Position numbers and translations under genes: made by a program. 50,152 nt of DNA from CAKOSP01 sp964370545 (lineage in GTDB: Bacteria; Bacillota_I; Bacilli_A; RF39; UBA660). Every line of letters starts with the position of its first letter. Position 1 is the first letter of the stretch. The notes under the pieces were generated by a model. It searched no databases. It had not been told where the DNA came from and saw nothing but the letters and a program-made list of their open reading frames with translations. Location of the stretch: positions 1 through 50,152 of the forward strand of contig CAYJJQ010000005.1 in the NCBI GenBank assembly GCA_964370545.1, read 5' to 3'. Positions 1 to 7,701 of the stretch are shown piece by piece.

Positions 1-65
1 TATTATTACTTTTCATATTATCATTTATAATAAGTATAAACTATACTAGATTTTTAATCAAGAAA

Positions 66-103
66 AAACTAGTATGACCTAGTTTATTTATATAACATAT
101 ACT
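66..103 (+). promoter_or_regulatory. Promoter with overlapping inverted repeat, upstream of small membrane protein
   Basis: A perfect 7-bp inverted repeat (AAACTAG at 66-72, CTAGTTT at 79-85, 6-nt spacer) overlaps a possible -35 (ATGACC, 74-79), followed after 18 nt by a -10 TATACT (98-103). The geometry fits an operator over a promoter for the gene starting at 121. On the minus strand the same repeat is followed by a T-run, so it could instead be a terminator for minus-strand transcripts. Inference only. Confidence 0.4.
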
Positions 104-120
104 ACTATATAAGGAGTTAT

Positions 121-297
121 ATGAGAAGATTTTTCGGACCTGGTTTTGCTATATTTATGATTTTTGTTTTATCTTGTTTAATATTTTATCAATGCATTAT
201 CACATTGTTATTTCCTTTCAGATTTAATGTAGCTATATTAATATTTGAATTAATGATATTATATTTCTTCATTATTAGAATAATTTGGTTTTGTTAG
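121..297 (+). CDS. Small hydrophobic membrane protein, 58 aa
   Basis: A 58-codon frame starts with ATG at 121, has AAGGAG at 111-116 four nt upstream (the spacing used by other genes here), and ends with TAG at 295-297. The product starts MRRFFGPG and is almost wholly apolar, with two likely membrane segments (about residues 8-28 and 37-56) and only a short polar stretch between. I recognise no family. It is the only plus-strand gene in the first 7 kb and lies beyond the 3' end of the ysxE homologue, oppositely oriented. The promoter and ribosome binding site support expression; homology is untested. Confidence 0.5.
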   Translation: MRRFFGPGFAIFMIFVLSCLIFYQCIITLLFPFRFNVAILIFELMILYFFIIRIIWFC

Positions 298-331
298 TTT
301 TTCTGTTTTAAAAACATAATCTAACTGCCTT

Positions 332-1132
332 CTANNNNNNNNNNTTATTAAACTCTGTAGATATAAACTCAATTTTAGGAGGCAAACAAACCATAATTAA
401 GAAGAGTTTTTTTTCATGTTCCAGCAAAGGAAATCTATCTTGATATTTTTCTAATATAGTTATAAATTCTAATTTTAAATAATCATTTTTATAAAAATTA
501 TATAAATCTAAGACGGGAGTATCAATAGTATGTTTATCCCAACTTATAATACTGTTTTTTTCATTTTTTAAATAATGTTCTACTGATAAGTTGTTATGCA
601 GGACGCACACTCTTTGTTTATTTTCTTCTTTTACTAATTCATACCAAGATTCTAATTCTTTTTCACAAAATATTAACGAAGCATTTATTTTATAATAGTT
701 TTGCATAAACAAAGATTGTGAAGGTGACATATATTTTACTTTAAATATTGAACTATATAAATCACTATAGTATTTTTTTAAATATATAATATTACTTTCA
801 ATATTTTCATAAATTTCTTTAAATTTATCAGCACTTACTTCTTTAAAATAGCAAGTTTTATGATGTAATAAAGCTACTATATTCACAAGATCTTCACCCT
901 TTTGCTCTAACGGCATACTTAAATCATCTAAATATTCATATACGAGCATATCATTTCTTTGACTATCAATTAGTTTTGGAAAATTATAAAAATCTCTACT
1001 TTCTAAATATGTATATAATCCTTTAATATTTGTATTACTATTTTCTTTTAAGACAAAACTTCCTTCATTTGTTTCTACTATTGTTGTTTTACCTTTAATT
1101 GTATATCTATACGGAAGTATGTTAGTTTCCAT
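332..1132 (-). CDS. ysxE: CotS/YsxE-family spore-coat-type phosphotransferase, 3' end in gap
   Basis: About 260 residues of a protein-kinase-like phosphotransferase resembling the CotS/YsxE/YutH group. The kinase catalytic loop is degenerate (LHNNLSVEHYL near residue 180 where active enzymes have HGDLHPGN), followed by a WDK...DTPVLDLYNFY segment typical of the family. Its ATG lies inside the last codons of the spoVID homologue (11-nt overlap), so translation is probably coupled. In Bacillus subtilis ysxE also directly follows spoVID. The frame runs into the N gap; the TAG at 332-334 is only in frame if the gap is exactly 10 nt, so treat the C-terminus as missing. The exact role is inferred from family and context: spore coat assembly. 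Confidence 0.7.
   Translation of the reverse strand: METNILPYRYTIKGKTTIVETNEGSFVLKENSNTNIKGLYTYLESRDFYNFPKLIDSQRNDMLVYEYLDDLSMPLEQKGEDLVNIVALLHHKTCYFKEVSADKFKEIYENIESNIIYLKKYYSDLYSSIFKVKYMSPSQSLFMQNYYKINASLIFCEKELESWYELVKEENKQRVCVLHNNLSVEHYLKNEKNSIISWDKHTIDTPVLDLYNFYKNDYLKLEFITILEKYQDRFPLLEHEKKLFLIMVCLPPKIEFISTEFNXXXX
335..344. other. Assembly gap (10 N)
   Basis: Ten consecutive N. The uniform length, shared with 9563-9572, suggests a placeholder rather than a measured gap. It removes the true 3' end of the ysxE homologue, and the distance to the small gene at 121-297 is therefore uncertain. Confidence 0.95.
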
Positions 1133-1832
1133 TTTCTGGTATTAGTACTTTATCATTCAGATTTAATTTACTTAAATCATTATATTCTGCTAAATCTGTT
1201 TCATCTATATTATACATCTTACTTATACTTTCGTATGTTTCTCCTTCTTTAATAATATGTACTTTATAAGTAATGAATGTTTCAGCATTTGAACTAGCAA
1301 AATTCATTATAGCGTTCTTTTCTACATTTGATATATTTTTACTTTCTTCTTTTAATTCTAACTCAATTACTTCTGGTTCTTTAGGTAATTCTGGTATATT
1401 ATCAAATACTACTGGATCAATTATTTCTTCACGCACATTTAATTCTGGTAATTCTTCTAACACTGTATTTTCAAGTTCTTCTGGCACATTTTCAAATAAC
1501 GGAGCACTTTCTCTTTCATCAGATACTACCTTAAAATCTATATCTACTTTAAGTGTATTATTATTAATAACCTTATATGTAAAATTATCTATTTTAAAGT
1601 CTACTGTATCTTCTATAGTTTCTTCACTTAGTGATACATCAAATGGTATTACAAATGAAAAATCATCAGTATTAACACTAAGTTCATGAGTTTTATATGA
1701 TCCACTTATTACAAAATTACCAAGTATAGCACTACTATTAACATTGTATTCATGTTCTAAACTAATACTAGTAATTTCACCTATTGTTGTTTTAAATTTA
1801 ATATCCTTTGTAAAAGGTATTATACAATTCAT
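1122..1832 (-). CDS. spoVID: SpoVID-like spore coat assembly protein (SPOCS + LysM)
   Basis: A 236-aa protein with the two ends expected of SpoVID. The N-terminal about 105 residues form a beta-rich SPOCS-type domain (MNCIIPFTKDIKF...IPFDVSLS). A linker rich in Glu and Pro (about 106-170) follows, and a single LysM repeat ends the protein (about 189-233, HIIKEGETYESISKMYNI...). B. subtilis SpoVID is more than twice as long, mainly in the acidic middle, so this is a compact version. AGGAGG stands upstream with good spacing. SpoVID anchors the coat around the forespore and its LysM contacts coat precursors; here function is inferred from architecture and from ysxE next door. Confidence 0.75.
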   Translation of the reverse strand: MNCIIPFTKDIKFKTTIGEITSISLEHEYNVNSSAILGNFVISGSYKTHELSVNTDDFSFVIPFDVSLSEETIEDTVDFKIDNFTYKVINNNTLKVDIDFKVVSDERESAPLFENVPEELENTVLEELPELNVREEIIDPVVFDNIPELPKEPEVIELELKEESKNISNVEKNAIMNFASSNAETFITYKVHIIKEGETYESISKMYNIDETDLAEYNDLSKLNLNDKVLIPENGN

Positions 1833-1861
1833 AATTTATTCCTCCTATAAAATATATATGA

Positions 1862-1897
1862 ACATTAAAAATAAAATAGTACAAACTATTTTATTTT
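1862..1897 (-). terminator. Terminator of lon
   Basis: Perfect 13-bp inverted repeat (1885-1897 and 1868-1880) around a 4-nt loop, followed on the minus strand by a T-rich tail. The lon stop codon (1891-1893) is inside the 5' arm. Confidence 0.85.
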
Positions 1898-4185
1898 TCA
1901 AATAAATCTTTATATATTTCACTATAATTTTTGACATAAACTATTTTAATATTTTTCAGGTATTTATCGGGAATATTTTTTAGATCATTTTTGTTTGCAT
2001 AAGGAACATATATTTTTTCAATATCATTATTGATAGCAGCACTTATTTTTTCTTTTAAACCCCCTATTTTTTGAATAGAACCACTAAGAGTTATTTCCCC
2101 AGTAAAAGCAATATTATTTGGTACTATTTTATCTTTTAAAATTGAAATTAATGCTGTTGTAATACTTATTCCTGCTGAAGGCCCATCTTTAAATACAGCT
2201 CCATTTAACAGGTGGAGATGTATATTATAATTTTTTATATCTAATTTATAATTAATCTTTATATAACTAAGAGCTACTTTAACAGATTCATTTAATATTG
2301 GACCTAAGTTACCAGTATATTCTACTTGTCCATCTCCTTTATATTTAAAAGCCTCTAATTTAGTTATTACACCTGTACTATTTGCATAAGCTAAGGTATT
2401 AACTACTCCCGGTATATTTTCAATTTTATGTTCTTCAGTCAAATATTTAAATTCCTGTAAATATTTATTAACTACTTTTATAGTAATTTGCTTTTCTTCA
2501 TTAATAATTACTTTTCTAAATAATTTATCTAGTACTCTATCTAATTCTCTTACTCCAGCTTCTTTAGTATAGTGATTAATAATAGTTGTTAGGACACTAT
2601 CACTAATTGTTAACTTACTATCTTTAATTTTATAGTTATTTAGTATTTTAGGAATAATATATTTTTTTGCAATATCAATTTTGTCATAGATATGATAACT
2701 TTCTAAATTAATTATTTCTAATCTATCCTTAAGAGCATAAGGTATATTATTTTCATCATTTGCAGTTAATATAAATATTACTTTAGATAAATCAAATGGT
2801 TCTTCAATATAATTATCAATAAACATATTATTTTGCAAAGGATCAAGTACTTCAAGTAATACACTTGCAGGATTTCCTTTATAATCGCTAACCATTTTAT
2901 CTACTTCATCTATTAATATTAATGGATTATTTATACCACTTTTTTTAATACCTCTTATTATTTTACCGGGACCAGCTCCTAAATAGGTTTTTCTATTACC
3001 AATAAGTTCACTAGAATCATTTAATCCTCCCACAGATATTTTTACAAACTCCCTATTTAAAGCATTAGCGATCGATTTAGCAATGGATGTTTTACCCACT
3101 CCAGGTGGACCTACTAAACATATTATTGGCGCAGCAATTTTATCAGATACTTTTTTTACCTTCACATAATCAATTATTCTATCTTTAATTTCATGTAATC
3201 CATAATGGGTACTTTCTAGTTTTTCAAATACTTTCTCAGAATTTTTTTCTTCTGTTTTAGATTCATTCCAAGGAAGGTATAAAACCGTTTCTAAATAATT
3301 CCTTAATACTGTATTTTCTGGAGATGTAGAAACAGAAAATCTATATTTTTCTATTTCACTTTTTAATTTTTCAAAAGTTTGTATAGGTAAATATAATTTA
3401 TCTAATATTTCAATATATCTTCTAACATCCAATTCTTTTAAATCTACTTCACCTAATTGTTTTTGTATTTCTATAAGTTTTTCTCTTAAAAAATAGTCAT
3501 TTTCTTTTTCTAATAATTTTAGTTTAATACTTTCTTCTAAAGATTCTTCTACTTTTAATATTTCTATTTCTTCACTAATATCTATTAGTAAGTTTTTGCC
3601 CCTTTTAATTGGATTAATTTCTTGCATGTATTCAAGTTTTTTAGTTTTAGAAAATGGCAAAAATACAGTTATTAAATCTGTCATTTTACTTAAATCAGTA
3701 GTTTTTTCTAAAGCTCCTATAATTGAATTTGAAGCTTCTTGATTAAGTTTTATATATTTTTTAATAAGTGATTTTAATTTTCTAGAAGTTGCATTAATCT
3801 CAACATCTGTAATTTTAGGTAAATTTAATATTTTTGTTTCTGCTGTTAGTAATGTTTTGCTATTTTGCTTATTAAAATATTTATTTACTATTACTCTATT
3901 TTCACCTCTTAAAGTTAACCTAATATTACCATTAGGTAGTTCAATATTACTTTTTATATTAGCAATAACTCCTATTTTAGGTAAATCACCTACTTTAGGG
4001 CTTTCTTCTTTGTTAGTTATAGGTGCCACTACAAGTAATTTATTAAATTCATCTTTACATGCATATTCTATTACTTTTTTACTTACAGATGATATCACAT
4101 CTAATTTAACTTCATGATTCGGAAGAAGCACTAAGTCTTTTAACATGAAAACTTTATATTCACATATTGTATCTTTCATACTCAT
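1891..4185 (-). CDS. lon: ATP-dependent protease Lon
   Basis: A 764-aa soluble AAA+ protease. The N-terminal substrate-binding domain (about 1-200) and helical region precede Walker A GPPGVGKTS (359-367), Walker B LILIDEVDK (422-430) and the C-terminal Ser-Lys protease domain. GPSAG holds catalytic S670 and GGLKEK holds catalytic K713; their spacing of 43 matches E. coli Lon (S679/K722). It has no membrane segments, so it is LonA and not LonB. It degrades misfolded and regulatory proteins. It sits downstream of tig as in Bacillus, but clpX and lonB are absent between them. GGAGGA is only about 4 nt from the first ATG; a second ATG two codons on (4179) has more usual spacing. It has its own promoter and terminator. 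Confidence 0.95.
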   Translation of the reverse strand: MSMKDTICEYKVFMLKDLVLLPNHEVKLDVISSVSKKVIEYACKDEFNKLLVVAPITNKEESPKVGDLPKIGVIANIKSNIELPNGNIRLTLRGENRVIVNKYFNKQNSKTLLTAETKILNLPKITDVEINATSRKLKSLIKKYIKLNQEASNSIIGALEKTTDLSKMTDLITVFLPFSKTKKLEYMQEINPIKRGKNLLIDISEEIEILKVEESLEESIKLKLLEKENDYFLREKLIEIQKQLGEVDLKELDVRRYIEILDKLYLPIQTFEKLKSEIEKYRFSVSTSPENTVLRNYLETVLYLPWNESKTEEKNSEKVFEKLESTHYGLHEIKDRIIDYVKVKKVSDKIAAPIICLVGPPGVGKTSIAKSIANALNREFVKISVGGLNDSSELIGNRKTYLGAGPGKIIRGIKKSGINNPLILIDEVDKMVSDYKGNPASVLLEVLDPLQNNMFIDNYIEEPFDLSKVIFILTANDENNIPYALKDRLEIINLESYHIYDKIDIAKKYIIPKILNNYKIKDSKLTISDSVLTTIINHYTKEAGVRELDRVLDKLFRKVIINEEKQITIKVVNKYLQEFKYLTEEHKIENIPGVVNTLAYANSTGVITKLEAFKYKGDGQVEYTGNLGPILNESVKVALSYIKINYKLDIKNYNIHLHLLNGAVFKDGPSAGISITTALISILKDKIVPNNIAFTGEITLSGSIQKIGGLKEKISAAINNDIEKIYVPYANKNDLKNIPDKYLKNIKIVYVKNYSEIYKDLFEK

Positions 4186-4208
4186 ACTTCCTCCAACAAT
4201 TAAAATTT

Positions 4209-4252
4209 ATTATATATTTTTAATTTGCCTTTGTAAATGAAATGACACAAAG
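4209..4252 (-). promoter_or_regulatory. lon promoter with inverted repeat
   Basis: On the minus strand TTTACA (4232-4237) and TATAAT (4209-4214) are 17 nt apart, a near-consensus sigma-A promoter. A 6-bp inverted repeat CTTTGT/ACAAAG (4229-4234 and 4247-4252, 12-nt spacer) covers the -35 and could bind a regulator. It matches neither the CIRCE nor the CtsR heat-shock operator by eye. Confidence 0.65.
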
Positions 4253-4286
4253 TTTACACTAAATTTTTAATGGAAATTTTAGACAA

Positions 4287-4311
4287 GAAAAAAAGCAACT
4301 TATTAGTTACT
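4287..4311 (-). terminator. Terminator of tig
   Basis: Six-pair hairpin (AGTAAC/GTTGCT with one G-U pair; arms 4306-4311 and 4294-4299) followed by seven T on the minus strand. The tig stop codon (4303-4305) is in the loop. Confidence 0.8.
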
Positions 4312-5550
4312 TTCTTTAATGATTTCTAATGCTCTATGCATTCTCATATCATACTTAATAATATCGTTTGATCCATAAGCTTTTAATAATTCTTCTACAG
4401 AAATACCATAGTTTTCAGCCATTTCTTTCGCTCTTTTATCAACTTCTTTACTTGTGAAATCTATTTTTTCAACATCTGCTACAGCTTCAATTAAGTATCT
4501 AAAAGCTACTCTTTTATCAGCTTCAGGCTTCATTTGTTTACTTAAATCTTCTTCTTTAGTACCAGTCATATTAAAATATGTTTCTAAATTCATACCTTGC
4601 ATTGATAATTGACGATTAAATTGATCTTTCATTCTAGAAATTTCTTCTTCAATTATTTCTTCATTAATTGATATTTTCATATTCTTAGAAGCTTTTTCTA
4701 AACAAGCATCTATATGTTTATCGTCTAATTCTTTTTGTTTTTGTTCTATAAGAGTTTTCTTAACTTCAGCTTTAAACTCTTCAACAGTTTTCATATCTTT
4801 ATATCCTAAATCTTCAAAAAAATCTTTATTAAGTTCAGGGGTTACTTTAGTTTTCATTTCTTTAATAACAACTTCAAATACTACATCTTTACCTTTTAAA
4901 TGGTCAACATAGTTTTCAGGAAAAGTAAGTTCTAAAGTTAATTTATCTCCTTTAGTACTTCCAATTAGTTTTTCTTCAAATCCTGGAATAAATGAATTAG
5001 AACCAAGTTCTAATGGATAATCAGTTCCATCTCCACCTTCTAAAGGTTCTCCATCTACTTTACCACTAAAGTCAATTATTGCAGTATCACCATTAACTAG
5101 TTTACCTTTTTCTTTAGCAACTGTATCAGTCATTTTACCTTTAATTTGTTCTATTTCTTCATCTACTTCTTTAGCAGTTACTTTAGCTGTTTCTTTTTTT
5201 ATTCCTAAATTTTTATATTCTCCTAATTTCACTTCAGGTTTAGTTATAATTTTAAATTTAAAAATTACATTAGTATCAGAAATACCTGTAATATCTACAG
5301 CAGGTCTAGCTACTGGTTCAAGTTTACTATCTTTTAATACTTTTTGAAAAGCTTCTTCCATTAATATATTTGAAGCTTCTTCATATAATGCTTCTATTCC
5401 ATATTTTTTAATAAACATTTCTTTTGGAATAGCGCCTTTTCTAAAGCCATCTACTTTTATTTCTTTAGATACTTTTTTAAATGCATCATCTAATGCTTTT
5501 ACCCATTCTTTTTCATATTTTACTTCTATTTCATGTACGTTTTTTGCCAT
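4303..5550 (-). CDS. tig: Trigger factor (ribosome-associated chaperone, PPIase)
   Basis: A 415-aa protein with the three parts of trigger factor. The N-terminal ribosome-docking domain carries GFRKG at 35-39, the loop that contacts ribosomal protein L23. An FKBP-like prolyl isomerase domain lies near 150-240 (GDTAIIDFSGKVDGEPLEGG), followed by a helical C-terminal chaperone arm. It is slightly short at the N-terminus, starting about 15 residues later than most homologues, but AAGGA precedes the start at suitable spacing. It binds nascent chains at the exit tunnel. It is a single-gene unit with its own promoter and terminator, between lysS and lon. Confidence 0.95.
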   Translation of the reverse strand: MAKNVHEIEVKYEKEWVKALDDAFKKVSKEIKVDGFRKGAIPKEMFIKKYGIEALYEEASNILMEEAFQKVLKDSKLEPVARPAVDITGISDTNVIFKFKIITKPEVKLGEYKNLGIKKETAKVTAKEVDEEIEQIKGKMTDTVAKEKGKLVNGDTAIIDFSGKVDGEPLEGGDGTDYPLELGSNSFIPGFEEKLIGSTKGDKLTLELTFPENYVDHLKGKDVVFEVVIKEMKTKVTPELNKDFFEDLGYKDMKTVEEFKAEVKKTLIEQKQKELDDKHIDACLEKASKNMKISINEEIIEEEISRMKDQFNRQLSMQGMNLETYFNMTGTKEEDLSKQMKPEADKRVAFRYLIEAVADVEKIDFTSKEVDKRAKEMAENYGISVEELLKAYGSNDIIKYDMRMHRALEIIKESN

Positions 5551-5576
5551 AATATCCTTCTTTCATTTACTTCATT

Positions 5577-5605
5577 ATTATAATATATTTTATACTTTAG
5601 TGCAA
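5577..5605 (-). promoter_or_regulatory. tig promoter
   Basis: Minus-strand TTGCAC (5600-5605), a 17-nt spacer and TATAAT (5577-5582). The -35 overlaps the tail of the lysS terminator by two bases, showing how tightly the units are packed. Confidence 0.6.
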
Positions 5606-5626
5606 GAAAAAACAGTTAAACTGTTT
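5604..5626 (-). terminator. Terminator of lysS
   Basis: Eight-base arms AAACAGTT/AACTGTTT (5619-5626 and 5610-5617) followed by a T-run on the minus strand. The stop codon of lysS (5625-5627) opens the hairpin. Confidence 0.85.
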
Positions 5627-7103
5627 AATCATTATTTGTAGGTTTCATCAATGGAAACATTACACATTCTCTTATAGGTCTATTCATAAGTGTAGAAAAT
5701 AATCTTTCTGATACTCCAAATCCAAATGCTGGTGGCATACCATATTCAAGAGCTTCAATAAAGTCTTCATCATGTTCATGAGCATCTTCATCACCAGCTT
5801 CAGCCATTTCCCTTTGTTCTAAGAATCTATTTTCTAAATCATCAGCATCATTAAGTTCTGAATATCCATTACCCATTTCAGATCCACCTAAAATAATCTG
5901 GAACTGAGCAACTTTTCTCGGATCTTCTTTTAATCTTTTAGGAAGTGGATTAAGTTGTACTGGTTGTCCTACTAAGAATCCAGGTCCTCCTAAGTTTTTA
6001 CGAACTATTTTCCATAATGCATCTACTAATCTCCAATAAGGCATTTCAGGATCAAATTCTACATTTTCTTTTTCTAAAACTTTAATTACATCTTCTTTAG
6101 TTGCTTCATAAATACTTATACCAGTACCCTCTTTAACAGTAGTCTCAAAGTCATATATTTTCCATTCATCATCAATATCTATTTCAAAATCTTTAATAGT
6201 GAATTTAGATGTACCTAAAACATTTTTCACTACTCTACGATACATTTCTTTTACAAACTGCATACCATCTTTATAATCTGCAAAAGCCCAATAGAATTCC
6301 ATTTGTGTATAATCTTGTAGATGTTCAGGACTCATACCTTCATTTCTAAATTGTCTACCAATTTCAAATGTTCTTTCATAACCTGCAACTAATAATTTCT
6401 TTTGCCATAATTCTCCCATAGAGATTCTTAAATAAACATCTAAATCAAGTGCATTATGATGTGTTGCAAATGGAGTTGCAGCTGCTCCTCCAGCACTATT
6501 TTCTAAAACAGGTGTTTCAACTTCTAAGAAATCATTTTCAATCATGTAGTTTCTAATTGTAGCCCAAAATTTTTGTTTTTTAATAAAAATATCTTTTACT
6601 TCTGGGTCCATAATTATATCTAAATATCTTTTTCTTAATTTAATTTCCGGATCTGCTAATCCATGATATTTATCAGGAAGCGGTTTAAGAGCCTTTGTTA
6701 AATGAATATAATTATCTGCTTTAACAGTTAACTCTCCCATATTTGTTTTCATAATAGACCCAGTAATACCAACTATATCACCTAAATCTGCACTATCAAA
6801 TATTTCATAAGTATCTTCTCCAACAGTATCAGATTTAATATATACTTGAATTTGGCCTTCTTTATCTTGAATATGAAAAAATCCTACTTTACCTTTTCCT
6901 CTTTTAGTCATAATTCTTCCAGCTACAGCAACGTTAATACTCATGCCTTCTAATTCTTCTTTTGTTTTTTCATCATACAGCTTCTTTATTTCAGCAGAAT
7001 TAATAGATGGCTTAAAATTATATCCAAAAGGATCAATTCCTTTTTCTCTTAATACATCAACTTTCTGTCTTCTTACTTGTTCTTGTTCTGTAAATTCTCT
7101 CAT
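5625..7103 (-). CDS. lysS: Lysyl-tRNA synthetase, class II
   Basis: A 492-aa class II synthetase charging tRNA-Lys. The N-terminal OB-fold anticodon-binding domain spans about 55-150 (VAGRIMTKRGKGKVGFFHIQD). The catalytic domain shows motif 1 around the KRYLDII segment, motif 2 FRNEGMSPEHLQDYTQMEF (about 258-277) and a motif 3 of the form GMPPAFGFGVSERL near the end. That motif 3 differs from the GGLGIGIDRL of most bacterial LysS but keeps the glycines and the Arg. Length is normal. It is a single-gene unit with a recognisable promoter upstream and a strong terminator. Confidence 0.95.
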   Translation of the reverse strand: MREFTEQEQVRRQKVDVLREKGIDPFGYNFKPSINSAEIKKLYDEKTKEELEGMSINVAVAGRIMTKRGKGKVGFFHIQDKEGQIQVYIKSDTVGEDTYEIFDSADLGDIVGITGSIMKTNMGELTVKADNYIHLTKALKPLPDKYHGLADPEIKLRKRYLDIIMDPEVKDIFIKKQKFWATIRNYMIENDFLEVETPVLENSAGGAAATPFATHHNALDLDVYLRISMGELWQKKLLVAGYERTFEIGRQFRNEGMSPEHLQDYTQMEFYWAFADYKDGMQFVKEMYRRVVKNVLGTSKFTIKDFEIDIDDEWKIYDFETTVKEGTGISIYEATKEDVIKVLEKENVEFDPEMPYWRLVDALWKIVRKNLGGPGFLVGQPVQLNPLPKRLKEDPRKVAQFQIILGGSEMGNGYSELNDADDLENRFLEQREMAEAGDEDAHEHDEDFIEALEYGMPPAFGFGVSERLFSTLMNRPIRECVMFPLMKPTNND

Positions 7104-7132
7104 TTATTCCACGTCCTTTTTTTCATATTTGT

Positions 7133-7171
7133 ATTTTATCAAAATTAGCATTTAAAGTCTAGTATACTAGA
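7133..7171 (-). promoter_or_regulatory. lysS promoter overlapped by a 14-bp palindrome
   Basis: On the minus strand TAGACT (7156-7161), a 17-nt spacer and TAAAAT (7133-7138), preceded by TGA as in an extended -10. A perfect palindrome TCTAGTATACTAGA (7158-7171) covers the -35 and directly follows the stop codon of the upstream gene. It could be an operator, or a weak terminator of the upstream gene. Confidence 0.5.
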
Positions 7172-7585
7172 TTACTTTATTATTACTTCTTTATTATTAA
7201 TATTATTTTCTTCAAATAAAGATTTAAGCACTAAATAATAGTTTTCATTTTTCTTATTAAACAATATGATATCATTTTTGTAAATTGTATTGATCATTCT
7301 AGATACAATTAAATTTCTTAAATAATATAAAGTTATTCCATTTAATATTAATCTTTGCTTCTCTTTTATTTCATTAGAAACACTAGCATCATTATTTAAT
7401 GTTAAAAATTCAGTTTCTTTCTTTTTATATTCTACTAAATTAGAAAGTATGTCTACTACTAATTGACTATTCTCAATTGTTTTTAAAACTGTATATAAAT
7501 CAGATTTGAAATTTGTTGAATATTCTTCATTTTTTAAATCTTCTTCTATAATTTTTATTAGTTTATTTATTAATTTTACATCCAT
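7172..7585 (-). CDS. Uncharacterised protein, 137 aa
   Basis: I do not recognise a family. The protein is soluble, charged and predicted mostly helical (MDVKLINKLIKIIEEDL..., then YYLRNLIVSRMINTI), without Cys, signal peptide or membrane segments. It has an SD-like GAGGGA before the ATG and an extended -10 (TGATATAAT on the minus strand) in the divergent intergenic region it shares with the flavoprotein gene. It precedes lysS on the same strand, but lysS appears to have its own promoter. Confidence 0.6.
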   Translation of the reverse strand: MDVKLINKLIKIIEEDLKNEEYSTNFKSDLYTVLKTIENSQLVVDILSNLVEYKKKETEFLTLNNDASVSNEIKEKQRLILNGITLYYLRNLIVSRMINTIYKNDIILFNKKNENYYLVLKSLFEENNINNKEVIIK

Positions 7586-7679
7586 AATTCCCTCGCTTAT
7601 TTATTATATCATAATTGTGACTATGATGCTACAATGAATTAATTATTATAAAAATACTATACTCATAATAAATTTATGA

Positions 7680-7697
7680 TATAATTTGCTTGGAGGG
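7680..7697 (+). promoter_or_regulatory. Extended -10 and ribosome binding site of the flavoprotein gene
   Basis: TGATATAAT (extended -10, hexamer 7680-7685) lies 16 nt before the start codon, with GGAGGG at 7692-7697. No good -35 is visible. The transcript leader would be about 10 nt, so the site is uncertain. The same nonamer occurs on the minus strand of this intergenic region. Confidence 0.4.
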
Positions 7698-7701
7698 TAT
7701 T

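Noticed and set aside
1273..1689. Long plus-strand frames opposite spoVID, topA, the LTA-synthase-like gene, rplS and others
   Set aside because: They are antisense reflections of real genes, rich in Ser/Leu/Ile runs, without ribosome binding sites or family resemblance.
4229..4252. CIRCE or CtsR heat-shock operator before lon
   Set aside because: The CTTTGT/ACAAAG repeat has neither the CIRCE 9-9-9 layout nor the CtsR direct heptads.
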